Source of the DNA: an uncultured bacterium | GTDB lineage: Bacteria > Bacillota > Clostridia > Oscillospirales > Ruminococcaceae | Length of the DNA stretch: 8,126 nucleotides | Assembly: GCA_905215595.1 (NCBI GenBank) | Contig: CAJMQZ010000090.1 | Location: forward strand, 1-8,126 | Direction of reading: 5' to 3' | Shown here: positions 1 through 7,775 of the stretch, in pieces | Position numbering within the stretch: the stretch's first letter is position 1 | Layout of the letters: each line of letters starts with the position of its first letter | Position numbers and translations under genes: made by a program | The notes under the pieces: model-generated | Database searches by the model: none | Seen by the model: the letters and a program-made list of their open reading frames with translations, nothing else | Told to the model about the DNA's origin: nothing

Positions 1-2
1 GC

Positions 3-1655
3 TACAACGACCAGAACGACCAGACCACCGCCCTGCGCCGCCACTACGGCTGGGCGTGGTATCAGCGGCAGGTCACCCTGCCCGCCTTCTGCACCGGGCA
101 GCGGGTGGTTCTGCGGTTTGGCTCGGTGACCCACACCGCAAAGGTCTGGCTGAACGGCCGGCTCATTGCGCAGCACAAGGGCGGCTTTACTCCCTTTGAA
201 GCAGATGTCACCGCCCTGCTGCGCCCCGGCGAGACTGCACTGCTGACCGTAGCCTGCGACAACCGGGTGAACCACAGCACCCTGCCGGTGGGCAACGAGG
301 ACGGGCAGCTGGCCTTCTTTGGCTCGGACAATGCGGGCATTCCCAGTGTGGAGGCTGCAAAGCGTGCCGCCGCACCCCAGAACCGCCCCAACTTTGATTT
401 CTTCAACTATGCCGGAATCCACCGCTCGGTGGTGCTCTACACTACCCCTAAAGAGTACATTGAGGATGTGACCGTAGTGCCCGCCGCGGACGGCACGGTG
501 CAGTACACGGTAAAAACCACCGGCGGCGCACCTGTCCATGTCACCGTGCTGGACGCTGACGGCAACGCCGTAGCACAGGCAGAGGGCGCAGCGGGCACGA
601 TCACCATCCCGGAAGTGCACCTTTGGGAGCCAAGACCCGGCACGCCCTACCTGTACACCCTCCACATCACCTGTGGGGCAGATGTCTACGACCAGACCTT
701 TGGGGTTCGCAGCATTGAGGTGAAGGGCACCCGGGTGCTTTTGAACGGCAAGCCGTTTTACTTCAAAGGCTTTTGCAAGCACGAGGACTTTACCGCCCAC
801 GGCCGCGGCTTTGACCCGGTGCTGAACGTGAAGGACGTGAACCTGATCCACTGGGCAAACGCCAACGCGGTGCGTACCAGCCACTACCCCTACGCTGAGG
901 AGTTCTACGACCTGTGCGACCGGGAGGGCATTCTGGTCATGGACGAGACCCCGGCGGTGGGCATCGGCGGCGGGGCAGCGGTGAACCCCTATAAGGAATA
1001 CCCCCTTGCGGAGCATCACCGGCAGGTGCTTGCCGAGATGATCCATCGGGACAAAAACCACCCCTGCGTGGTGCTGTGGAGCCTTGGCAACGAGCCGGAT
1101 CTGGAGCACTTCCCGCAGGATGCCTACGACTACTGGCACCCGCTGTATGAGCTGGCGCACCAGCTGGACCCGCAGGACCGCCCGGTCACCCTCGTCTGCT
1201 GCCAGAACGACTACACCAAGGATATCACCACCCGCACCATGGATATCGTCTGCATCAACCGCTACTACGGCTGGTACAACCTTTCCGGTGACATGGACGC
1301 CGCTTGCTACGGCCTGAATCAGGAGCTGGATTTCTGGGCAGAGCGGCACAAGCCCGTGATGATGAGCGAGTACGGTGCGGACACCGTGGCAGGGCTGCAC
1401 ACCGCCGGAGCCGAGATGTTCAGTGAGGAGTTTCAGGTGGAGTTCTACCGCCGTCTGGATGCAGAGTTTGACAAGCGCCCGTGGTTTGTGGGAGAATTTG
1501 TCTGGAACTTTGCAGACTACGACACCGTGCAGGGCCCCATGCGGGTGGACGGCAACAAAAAAGGTCTGTTCACCCGGGACCGCCGCCCCAAGCTGGGTAT
1601 GCACTTTCTGCGCCAGCGGTGGGCAGAGATCCCTACGTTTGGATTTAAGGAGTAA
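3..1655 (+). CDS. uidA: GH2 beta-glucuronidase, 5' end outside window
   Basis: Hydrolyses beta-D-glucuronides to free glucuronic acid. It is probably cytoplasmic, acting on imported glucuronides or uronic-acid oligosaccharides. The reading frame is open from base 3 and 550 residues are visible. By comparison with E. coli GUS (603 aa, from memory), about 50 N-terminal residues are missing. Order of parts: sugar-binding jelly roll (WYQRQ, then THTAKVWLNG and GGFTPFEADVT), FNYAGIHR, an immunoglobulin-like domain, then the TIM barrel with RTSHYPYAEE and DETPAVG. The acid/base Glu lies in SLGNEPD (codon 1092-1094) and the nucleophile Glu in MMSEYGADT (1368-1370). The glucuronate-carboxylate-binding N-x-K signature is NKKGLFTRDRRPK (Asn at 1554, second Lys at 1560). 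This signature separates true glucuronidases from other GH2 enzymes, so the assignment is strong. The active-site loop after AVG is shorter than in E. coli and the N-terminal domain has an extra segment (see findings). It is first of three coupled genes in the window; its promoter is not visible. Confidence 0.95.
   Translation, partial: YNDQNDQTTALRRHYGWAWYQRQVTLPAFCTGQRVVLRFGSVTHTAKVWLNGRLIAQHKGGFTPFEADVTALLRPGETALLTVACDNRVNHSTLPVGNEDGQLAFFGSDNAGIPSVEAAKRAAAPQNRPNFDFFNYAGIHRSVVLYTTPKEYIEDVTVVPAADGTVQYTVKTTGGAPVHVTVLDADGNAVAQAEGAAGTITIPEVHLWEPRPGTPYLYTLHITCGADVYDQTFGVRSIEVKGTRVLLNGKPFYFKGFCKHEDFTAHGRGFDPVLNVKDVNLIHWANANAVRTSHYPYAEEFYDLCDREGILVMDETPAVGIGGGAAVNPYKEYPLAEHHRQVLAEMIHRDKNHPCVVLWSLGNEPDLEHFPQDAYDYWHPLYELAHQLDPQDRPVTLVCCQNDYTKDITTRTMDIVCINRYYGWYNLSGDMDAACYGLNQELDFWAERHKPVMMSEYGADTVAGLHTAGAEMFSEEFQVEFYRRLDAEFDKRPWFVGEFVWNFADYDTVQGPMRVDGNKKGLFTRDRRPKLGMHFLRQRWAEIPTFGFKE
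1647..1652 (+). promoter_or_regulatory. Ribosome binding site of the GH88 gene
   Basis: AAGGAG lies inside the last codons of the beta-glucuronidase gene. It is 5 nt before the ATG at 1658 and 8 nt before the second ATG at 1661. Both starts are usable, and the spacing slightly favours 1661. Its place within the upstream gene implies translational coupling. Confidence 0.7.
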
Positions 1656-1657
1656 TC

Positions 1658-2821
1658 ATGATGAAAACCTACCAGAACCACGCTATGACCGACGCCGAGG
1701 CACGGCAGGCACTGGCCGATGCCTGCAAACAGGTGGAGACCAATCTGCCCCTGTACACCTACCAGTGCCAGAACCATTCCAGCGTTGACAATATCTACCC
1801 CGGCTGCGCCAATAACCAGTGGACCTGCGGCTTTTGGCCGGGGGAGATCTGGCTGGCCTACGAGGCCACCGGGGACGAAAAATTCAAGACCGCCGCCCTC
1901 ATTCAGGTGGACAGCTTTGCGGACCGCATTGCCCGCAAGGTGGAGGTGGACCACCACGATATGGGCTTTTTGTACAGCCCCACCTGCGTGGCAGCGTGGA
2001 AGCTGGTGGGCAGCGAAAAAGGCAAAAATGCCGCCATCGCTGCCGCCGACCAGCTGCTGACCCGTTACCAGCCCAGCGGAAAGTTTTTGCAGGCCTGGGG
2101 CACCATGGATGACCCCGACAATTACCGCTATATTATCGACTGTATGCTGAATGTTCCGCTGCTGTACTGGGCCGGCGAGACCACCGGAAACGACCACTAC
2201 CGGGAGATCGCGGCAGCGCATACAGCAACCACACTGGCAAATTCCTTCCGGCCGGATGGCAGCACCTACCACACCTTCTTCATGAATCCGGACGGCACCC
2301 CCAAGGGTGGCCGCACCTGTCAGGGCTACAAGGATGACAGCTTTTGGGCCAGAGGGCAGGCATGGGGCGTGTACGGCAGCGCCATCGGCTACACCTACAC
2401 CCATGATGAAAAGTTCCTCGAGGTGTTCCGCAAGGCGCTGGAGTTTTATCTCTCCCGCCTGCCGGAGGATCTGGTGCCCTGCTGGGATATGGTCTTTGCC
2501 CCGGAAAGCGGCGAGCCGAGGGACAGTTCCTCGGCGGCTATCGTGGCCTGCGGCCTGCTGGAGGCTGCAAAATATGTGGACGAAACAGAAGCTGCCCAGT
2601 GGCGCACTCTGGCCCGGCAGATGCTGGGCAGCCTTGCGGCACACTATGCCGTCAAGCCCGGCACTCTGGGCTCCGGCCAACTGCTCCACGGCACTTACAG
2701 CAAAAAAAGCCCCTACAACACCTGCACCCCGGAGGGCGTGGATGAATGCACGAGCTGGGGCGATTATTTTTACATGGAGGCGCTGACCCGCCTGACCAAA
2801 GACTGGGAGATGTACTGGTGA
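1658..2821 (+). CDS. ugl: GH88 unsaturated glucuronyl hydrolase
   Basis: Removes the 4-deoxy-hex-4-enuronate residue that polysaccharide lyases leave at the non-reducing end of oligosaccharides, by hydrating its double bond. The released sugar normally enters the 2-keto-3-deoxygluconate route. The protein has 387 aa, near the usual family size, and forms one (alpha/alpha)6 barrel with no signal peptide. Family landmarks are CGFWPGEIWLAYE (57-69), DHHDMGF (98-104), IIDCMLNVPLLYWAG (159-173), STYHTF (202-207), RGQAWG (232-237), RDSSSAAI (288-295) and WGDYFYMEAL (367-376). Asp101 and Asp161 match the catalytic Asp88 and Asp149 of Bacillus GL1 UGL in context and almost in spacing, and His205 matches its His193 (recalled alignment). 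The stop of the preceding gene is 2 bp upstream. The start is ATGATG, so it could be one codon later. The C-terminal SKKSPY (348-353) resembles the streptococcal sulfate-recognition motif but lacks its lysine. The substrate could be glycosaminoglycan-derived or another lyase product. Confidence 0.93.
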   Translation: MMKTYQNHAMTDAEARQALADACKQVETNLPLYTYQCQNHSSVDNIYPGCANNQWTCGFWPGEIWLAYEATGDEKFKTAALIQVDSFADRIARKVEVDHHDMGFLYSPTCVAAWKLVGSEKGKNAAIAAADQLLTRYQPSGKFLQAWGTMDDPDNYRYIIDCMLNVPLLYWAGETTGNDHYREIAAAHTATTLANSFRPDGSTYHTFFMNPDGTPKGGRTCQGYKDDSFWARGQAWGVYGSAIGYTYTHDEKFLEVFRKALEFYLSRLPEDLVPCWDMVFAPESGEPRDSSSAAIVACGLLEAAKYVDETEAAQWRTLARQMLGSLAAHYAVKPGTLGSGQLLHGTYSKKSPYNTCTPEGVDECTSWGDYFYMEALTRLTKDWEMYW

Positions 2822-4509
2822 TGAACTTGCAGACCAAAGCGGATTTTACCGCACTGATGCACAAATTTCTCGACCCCCTCAAGCCCTGTTATTCCGCAGG
2901 CTGCGCCCGGCTGCATCTGGGCGAGACGGGTGTGACCTACAACCAAAATGCCATTGAGCTGGAAGCCTTCAGCCGCCCGCTGTGGGCGCTGGTGCCCTTC
3001 TGGGTGGGCGGCGGCTCTGACCCGGAGTTTGAAAAAATCTACCGCAAGGGTCTTGCCGCCGGCACCGACCCGGAAAACCCCGAATACTGGGGCACCACCG
3101 GGGAATACGACCAGTGTTATGTGGAGATGGCGGCTATTGCCTGCGGCATCCTCACCGCACCGGAAAAGCTGTGGACCCCGCTTTCTGATACCGAAAAACA
3201 GAACCTTGCCGCATGGCTGGGGCAGATCAATGTCCACACCATCCCGGACTGCAATTGGCAGTTCTTCCGCATTCTGGTAAACCTTGCCCTCAAGAGTGTG
3301 GGGATGTCCTACAGCCCGGAGCTGCTGGAGGACGGCCTTTGCAAGATCGACAGCTATTACAGCGGCGACGGCTGGTCTACCGATGGTGCCAGCATCCAGA
3401 AGGATTACTACATTCCTTGGGCCATCCAGTATTACGGGCTGCTGTACTCTAAGCTTGCCGTCGACACCGACCCCCGGCGCGCAGAACTCTACCGTCGGCG
3501 CGCCCAGCTGTTTGCACAGCAGTTCGTCTATTGGTTCGATGCCAACGGTGCAGCGCTGCCCTTTGGCCGCAGCCTGACCTACCGGTTTGCCCAGAACAGC
3601 TTCTGGGTAGCCTGCATCTGGGCTGGGTTGGAACCGCTGCCTCTGCCGGTAATGAAGGGGATCATCGTCCGCAACTTCAACTGGTGGCTGGAACAGAAGA
3701 TGTTCGACCGGGACGGCATTCTGACCATCGGCTACTGCTACCCGCAGATGTATATGGCCGAGCGGTACAACGCCCCGGGCAGCCCTTACTGGGGCATGAA
3801 GAGCTTTTTGCTGCTTGCTCTGCCGGACGACCACCCCTTCTGGTCTGCAGAGGCCGCTCCCATGCCCGCATTAGAATGGCTCAAACCCATGCCCTACGCA
3901 AATATGCTGGTGCAGCGCCGTGCAGGCCGGGTGACGGCCTACGCCGCCGGTGTCAACGAGGGACACGGGCATGGGCAGTTCCCGGAAAAGTACGCAAAAT
4001 TTGCCTACGATACCCGCTTTGGCTTCTGCGCCTCCCGCAGCCGTGAGGTGCTCAATCAGGCTGCACCGGACAGTATGCTGGCCTTTGTCATCGACGACAA
4101 TGTGTTTGTGCGCAAGGTGAGCAAAACGTGGAAAATTGAAGCAGGGGCTGTGACTGCGCAGTGGTCACCTTTCCCCGGTATTGAGGTGACCACCACCATT
4201 ACCCCCACTTCCACCGGCCACCGCCGCCACCACGAAATTGACAGCATATACGAATGCGATGCCTACGACTGCGGCTTTGCCGTGCCTAATTTTGCGCCGG
4301 ACTACAAGGAATGCGCCGAGGATGGCCTTGCCACCGCCAGCTGCGATACCTTGCGCAGTGCCGTGGCAGGCAGGGGAGAGGCCGTTGTCATTGGCTGTGA
4401 CCCCAACACCAGCCTGTATTTTACCAACGTCCACCTGCCTGCCGTAAAGTACCACATCCCCAAGGGGCATACAGAGCTGGATACCGAGATTTTTGACGAA
4501 GCATACTGA
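2821..4509 (+). CDS. DUF2264 family protein, putative glycan-active enzyme
   Basis: A 562-residue protein that I recognise as DUF2264 from its conserved blocks: DCNWQFFRILVNLALK (143-158), DSYYSGDGWSTDG (177-189), KDYYIPWAIQYYGLLYSK (194-211), LPFGRSLTYRFAQNSFW (246-262), MFDRDGILTIGY (294-305), RYNAPGSPYWGMKSFLLLAL (315-334). Residues 1-350 look all-helical, rich in Trp and Tyr, like an alpha/alpha toroid. Residues 355-555 look beta-rich and contain HGHGQFPEKYAKFAYDTRFG (382-401), a His/Tyr/Lys cluster suited to an active site. There is no signal peptide. The reading frame is open further upstream (an ATG at 2746), but 2821 is preferred: it begins the family homology, overlaps the preceding stop as TGATG, and has GGGAG 11 nt upstream. 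Function is not shown. DUF2264 genes commonly sit near uronidases, and I recall tentatively that some related proteins are placed in CAZy GH154 as beta-glucuronidases. The architecture also resembles heparinase II/III-type lyases. Confidence 0.85.
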   Translation: MNLQTKADFTALMHKFLDPLKPCYSAGCARLHLGETGVTYNQNAIELEAFSRPLWALVPFWVGGGSDPEFEKIYRKGLAAGTDPENPEYWGTTGEYDQCYVEMAAIACGILTAPEKLWTPLSDTEKQNLAAWLGQINVHTIPDCNWQFFRILVNLALKSVGMSYSPELLEDGLCKIDSYYSGDGWSTDGASIQKDYYIPWAIQYYGLLYSKLAVDTDPRRAELYRRRAQLFAQQFVYWFDANGAALPFGRSLTYRFAQNSFWVACIWAGLEPLPLPVMKGIIVRNFNWWLEQKMFDRDGILTIGYCYPQMYMAERYNAPGSPYWGMKSFLLLALPDDHPFWSAEAAPMPALEWLKPMPYANMLVQRRAGRVTAYAAGVNEGHGHGQFPEKYAKFAYDTRFGFCASRSREVLNQAAPDSMLAFVIDDNVFVRKVSKTWKIEAGAVTAQWSPFPGIEVTTTITPTSTGHRRHHEIDSIYECDAYDCGFAVPNFAPDYKECAEDGLATASCDTLRSAVAGRGEAVVIGCDPNTSLYFTNVHLPAVKYHIPKGHTELDTEIFDEAY

Positions 4510-4526
4510 TGCCGCTTCTCTCCGGG

Positions 4527-4540
4527 AAAAAGTCGTTTTT
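4527..4540. repeat. Short A/T inverted repeat before the lacZ promoter
   Basis: AAAAA-GTCG-TTTTT forms a 5-bp stem with a 4-nt loop, flanked more loosely by CCG at 4522 and CGG at 4544. It sits between the DUF2264 stop and the beta-galactosidase promoter. It could be a weak terminator of the uronide operon or part of an operator, but the stem has almost no GC, so either role is uncertain. Confidence 0.25.
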
Positions 4541-4546
4541 GTACGG

Positions 4547-4574
4547 CTGATTTTCCTATTTGCTGTGCTATAAT
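4547..4574 (+). promoter_or_regulatory. Sigma-70-type promoter of the beta-galactosidase gene
   Basis: The -10 is a perfect TATAAT (4569-4574) preceded by TGC (4566-4568), giving the extended -10 TGCTATAAT. The best -35 at suitable spacing is only weak (CTGATT, 4547-4552, 16 bp). An extended -10 can make up for this. Transcription would start near 4581, leaving a leader of about 25 nt before the ATG at 4606. This implies that the gene can be expressed separately from the uronide operon. An activator site in place of the weak -35 is possible but not visible. Confidence 0.65.
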
Positions 4575-4593
4575 GAGAGCAGAATTATGCTGC

Positions 4594-4600
4594 GAGGTGA
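4594..4600 (+). promoter_or_regulatory. Ribosome binding site that sets the beta-galactosidase start
   Basis: GAGGTGA is complementary to the 3' end of 16S rRNA and lies 5 nt before the ATG at 4606. The in-frame ATG at 4573 overlaps the -10 element and would lie upstream of the predicted transcript start, so 4606 is the real start. Confidence 0.8.
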
Positions 4601-4605
4601 AATTT

Positions 4606-7600
4606 ATGCCTTTGAATAACCCGATCACCCCGGCGCTGCTGGCCGACCCGGAAATTTTTCAGCAGAACCGCCTGCCTTTCCACGCCCATTTTGCGGACCA
4701 GACCAGCCCAGAAATGCCGCTCGTCGTCAGCTTGGACGGCGCGTGGAGCTTCCGCTATGCAGAAAATCTCACCGCCCCCTTCTCGGAGTGGGACACCCTG
4801 ACCGTGCCGGGCTTTATCCAGCTGCAGAGTCTGCAAAAGCCCGGTCACCCCTACGGCACGCCCCATTACGTCAACACCCAGTACCCATGGGATGGTCATG
4901 AAAAGCTGCATCCCGGCGAGATCCCGCAGGCGTATAACCCCATCGGGGAGTACCGGCGCAGCTTCACCCTGCCGGAAAACTGGGCAAGCTGCTACCTGCG
5001 GTTGAACGGTGCGGACAGCGCCGCCGCCGTCTGGTGCAACGGGGTGTACATCGGCTACACCGAGGATACCTTTACCCCCGCTGAATTTGATATGACCGCC
5101 GCCGTCCACCCCGGCGAAAATACCCTGACCGTGCAGGTGTACCGCTTCTCCTCCGGCAGTTGGCTGGAAGATCAGGATTTCTGGCGCATGAGCGGCTTAT
5201 TCCGCTCGGTGGAGCTGTTTACGAAGCCTGAACTGCATCTGGAAGATGCCTTTGTGAAGCAGGAGTTTGCCCCGGACTTTTCTAGCGCTACTGTCACCTT
5301 TGATTGCAGGGTCAGCGGCGCGGGCACCATCTCGGTGGTGTTTGACGGGCAGCAGCAGTCTGCTGAGGTGGGCGAGCCTGCCGAGTACGACAGCGGCGTG
5401 GTGTTCGGCAAGGGCGAGGCTGACCCGGACGTGGAAGAGGACGTGCAGGATGTCTCCTTCACCTTTACGGTGGAGCATCCCACCCTGTGGAGCGCCGAGC
5501 AGCCGAACCTGTACGAAGCAGAAATTGCCCTGCTGAACGAGGGTGCTCTCGTGGAGCGCACCGGATTGAAAGTCGGCTTGCGTAAGTTTGAGCTGAAAGA
5601 ACGCCAGATGCTTTTGAACGGCAAGCGTATCGTGTTCAAGGGTGTCAACCGCCACGAGTGGAGCTGCCGCACCGGCCGCACCGTCAGCCGGGAAGAGATG
5701 CTGTGGGATGTGCAGAACCTCAAGACCCACAACGTCAACGCCGTGCGCACCAGTCACTACCCGGACGACCCGTATTTCTTACAGCTTTGCGATGAATACG
5801 GCTTGTATGTCATCGGGGAGACCAATCTGGAAAGCCACGGCACATGGCAGAAGCTGGGTGCGGACGGCTCGGACAAATGGACGCTGCCCGGTGCCCGGCC
5901 GGAGTGGCGGGAGAATGTGCTTGCCCGGGCCGAAGCCATGCTGGAACGGGACAAAAACCACCCGGCCATCCTCATTTGGTCTTGCGGCAACGAGAGCCAC
6001 GGCGGCAAGACCCTGTGGGAGATGAGCGAATATTTCCGCCGCACCGACCCCAGCCGCCTTGTGCACTACGAGGGCATTTTCTGGAACCGGGAATACCCTG
6101 CCACCTCCGATATGGAAAGCCAGATGTACACCCCGGTGGCAGACATTAAAAAGTTTCTGGCAGAGCACCCGGAAAAGCCCTTTATCATGTGCGAGTACAG
6201 CCACGCCATGGGCAACTCCAACGGCGGCATCACCGACTACACCGAGTATGCCTACGAAGAGCCGCTGTATCAGGGCGGGTTTATCTGGGAGTACATGGAC
6301 CACGGCATCGCGGTGACAGAACCGGACGGCAAGCCCGGCTTTGCCTACGGCGGGGACTTTGGCGACCACCCCACCGACCGGGAGTTCTGCGTGGACGGCC
6401 TTGTGCTGCCCGACCGCCGCAATACCCCCAAGATGGATGCGGTCAAGGCGGCATACGCGCCGCTGAAAATCACCCTGACCGACACCGAAGCCGTGATTGA
6501 AAACCGGAACCTCTTTACCGACCTGAACGCCTACGACCTTGTGTTTGCATCCTCGGTCAACGGCAAGCCGGAGCGTCGCGCGGTACTGCGGGCAGACTGC
6601 GCACCCGGCAAGACTGTGCACATCGTGTTCCCGTTCGCTCTGCCGGAAACAGGGCTTTCCTGCATGACCATTACCGCTATCCAGCGGGCTGCGCTGCCCG
6701 GAATCACGGCGGGCTATGAAGCCGCCTTTGGGCAGGTATGGCACGACCACACCACTGCCCGGCTGACCCTGCCCGCCCCGCAGCTGGTGGAGATGGATTA
6801 CAACATCGGCGTAAAGGGCGAGGGCTTTGAGTACATCTTCAGCCGGGGCAAGGGGCTTGTGTCCATCCGCTATAACGGCGTGCAGCTGCTGGACGATACC
6901 GTGCGCCCCAACTTCTGGCGTGCGCCTACCAACAACGACGAGGGCTGCGCAGAGCCGTTTGCATCTGCCTTCTGGAAAACCGCTGGACTGTATGCCCGCT
7001 GCGATAACCTGACTGCCGAAGCAAAGGGTGAGTTCGTCACCGTCCGCGCAAACTACACCCTGCCAGATGGGCAGACGCTGCCCATTGATTTTGCCATCGA
7101 CGGCGCAGGCCGCTGCGACATCACCATGACATGGCAGGGCGAGCACACCGAACTGCCGGAGTTCGGGCTGCTCTTCCCGCTGCGGCGGGAACTGACCGAG
7201 GTCTCCTATCTGGGGCTTGGCCCCCGGGAGACCACCGCTGACCGCACCGCAGGCGGTAAGATGGGTGTGTGGAACTACAACGTCCGGCAGGATTTTGCCC
7301 AGTACACTCCGGTCTATCCGCAGGAGTGCGGCAGCCGCACCGGCGTGTACAGTGCAACTGTCACCGGCAGCATCCCGGGTATCGGTTTTGCAGGGGACGG
7401 CATGACCTTCTCGGCACTGCCCTATACGCCCCATGAGCTGGAAAACGCCCGCCACCTCTATGAACTGCCCAGGGACGACAACAAGACTGTTGTCCGCTGC
7501 GCGGCCTTCCAGCGGGGCGTGGGCGGCGATAATAGCTGGGGCGCAAAGCCCCATGCGGACACCTGCTTTGCGGTGGAGAAAGGAACCTCGTTCCGTTTTA

Positions 7601-7614
7601 TGATCCAAAAATAA
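4606..7614 (+). CDS. lacZ: LacZ-type GH2 beta-galactosidase
   Basis: Hydrolyses terminal beta-D-galactosides such as lactose. At 1002 aa it is close to the 1023 of E. coli LacZ, with no signal peptide, so it should be cytoplasmic. Domains in order: jelly-roll sugar-binding domain (about 30-205, ending SWLEDQDFWRMSGLFRSV), immunoglobulin-like domain, TIM barrel (about 320-600), second linker domain, and the C-terminal beta-sandwich (about 725-1000) with FWRAPTNNDEG and LGLGPRE. Active-site residues visible: acid/base Glu463 in SCGNESHGG, nucleophile Glu530 in MCEYSHAMGNS, metal-site Glu409 and His411 in TNLESHG, and Trp978 in GVGGDNSWG, equivalent to E. coli Trp999. An acidic stretch near residue 270 (GEADPDVEEDVQDV) looks like a surface loop insertion. 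The start at 4606 is set by the GAGGTGA site and by homology beginning at PEIFQQNRLP. It has its own promoter, 97 bp after the uronide operon, so co-regulation is unproven. Specificity for another beta-galactoside cannot be excluded. Confidence 0.94.
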   Translation: MPLNNPITPALLADPEIFQQNRLPFHAHFADQTSPEMPLVVSLDGAWSFRYAENLTAPFSEWDTLTVPGFIQLQSLQKPGHPYGTPHYVNTQYPWDGHEKLHPGEIPQAYNPIGEYRRSFTLPENWASCYLRLNGADSAAAVWCNGVYIGYTEDTFTPAEFDMTAAVHPGENTLTVQVYRFSSGSWLEDQDFWRMSGLFRSVELFTKPELHLEDAFVKQEFAPDFSSATVTFDCRVSGAGTISVVFDGQQQSAEVGEPAEYDSGVVFGKGEADPDVEEDVQDVSFTFTVEHPTLWSAEQPNLYEAEIALLNEGALVERTGLKVGLRKFELKERQMLLNGKRIVFKGVNRHEWSCRTGRTVSREEMLWDVQNLKTHNVNAVRTSHYPDDPYFLQLCDEYGLYVIGETNLESHGTWQKLGADGSDKWTLPGARPEWRENVLARAEAMLERDKNHPAILIWSCGNESHGGKTLWEMSEYFRRTDPSRLVHYEGIFWNREYPATSDMESQMYTPVADIKKFLAEHPEKPFIMCEYSHAMGNSNGGITDYTEYAYEEPLYQGGFIWEYMDHGIAVTEPDGKPGFAYGGDFGDHPTDREFCVDGLVLPDRRNTPKMDAVKAAYAPLKITLTDTEAVIENRNLFTDLNAYDLVFASSVNGKPERRAVLRADCAPGKTVHIVFPFALPETGLSCMTITAIQRAALPGITAGYEAAFGQVWHDHTTARLTLPAPQLVEMDYNIGVKGEGFEYIFSRGKGLVSIRYNGVQLLDDTVRPNFWRAPTNNDEGCAEPFASAFWKTAGLYARCDNLTAEAKGEFVTVRANYTLPDGQTLPIDFAIDGAGRCDITMTWQGEHTELPEFGLLFPLRRELTEVSYLGLGPRETTADRTAGGKMGVWNYNVRQDFAQYTPVYPQECGSRTGVYSATVTGSIPGIGFAGDGMTFSALPYTPHELENARHLYELPRDDNKTVVRCAAFQRGVGGDNSWGAKPHADTCFAVEKGTSFRFMIQK

Positions 7615-7775
7615 AAATTCACTTTGGTCTTATTGCAAAACCGTCACAAGATAAAAATTAACGCAACATACAAATAGTATATTTGCGATACATTGACCGT
7701 GCCGTCTCTGCCAAGACCAATAACCGTTCGCAGTTCCGCTCTTGATTTTTACATTTCGCCGCTCCGGCGGCATAC

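Noticed and set aside
1517..2689. Minus-strand open frame of 390 codons opposite the GUS and GH88 genes
   Set aside because: It crosses two well-supported plus-strand genes, has no recognisable motif, and is explained by codon bias.
2746..2820. Upstream extension of the DUF2264 protein from the ATG at 2746
   Set aside because: It would overlap the GH88 gene by 76 bases. The 25 added residues do not resemble the family, and the TGATG junction supports 2821.
2770..3834. Minus-strand open frame of 354 codons opposite the DUF2264 gene
   Set aside because: It is the antisense of a conserved family protein and has no motif or ribosome site.
4510..4605. Search for a catabolite-repression (cre) site before lacZ
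   Set aside because: No sequence with the central CG and flanking TG/CA of a cre consensus was found at a sensible position.
5779..7608. Long open frame of about 609 codons on the minus strand opposite lacZ
   Set aside because: It is antisense to a LacZ with intact catalytic motifs. GC-rich third positions suppress stops on the opposite strand, and the translation shows no family motif.
7611..7659. Direct repeat ATAAAAATT at 7611 and 7651, considered as a target-site duplication
   Set aside because: Nine A/T-rich bases recur easily by chance in this region, and the 31 bp between the copies holds no element.
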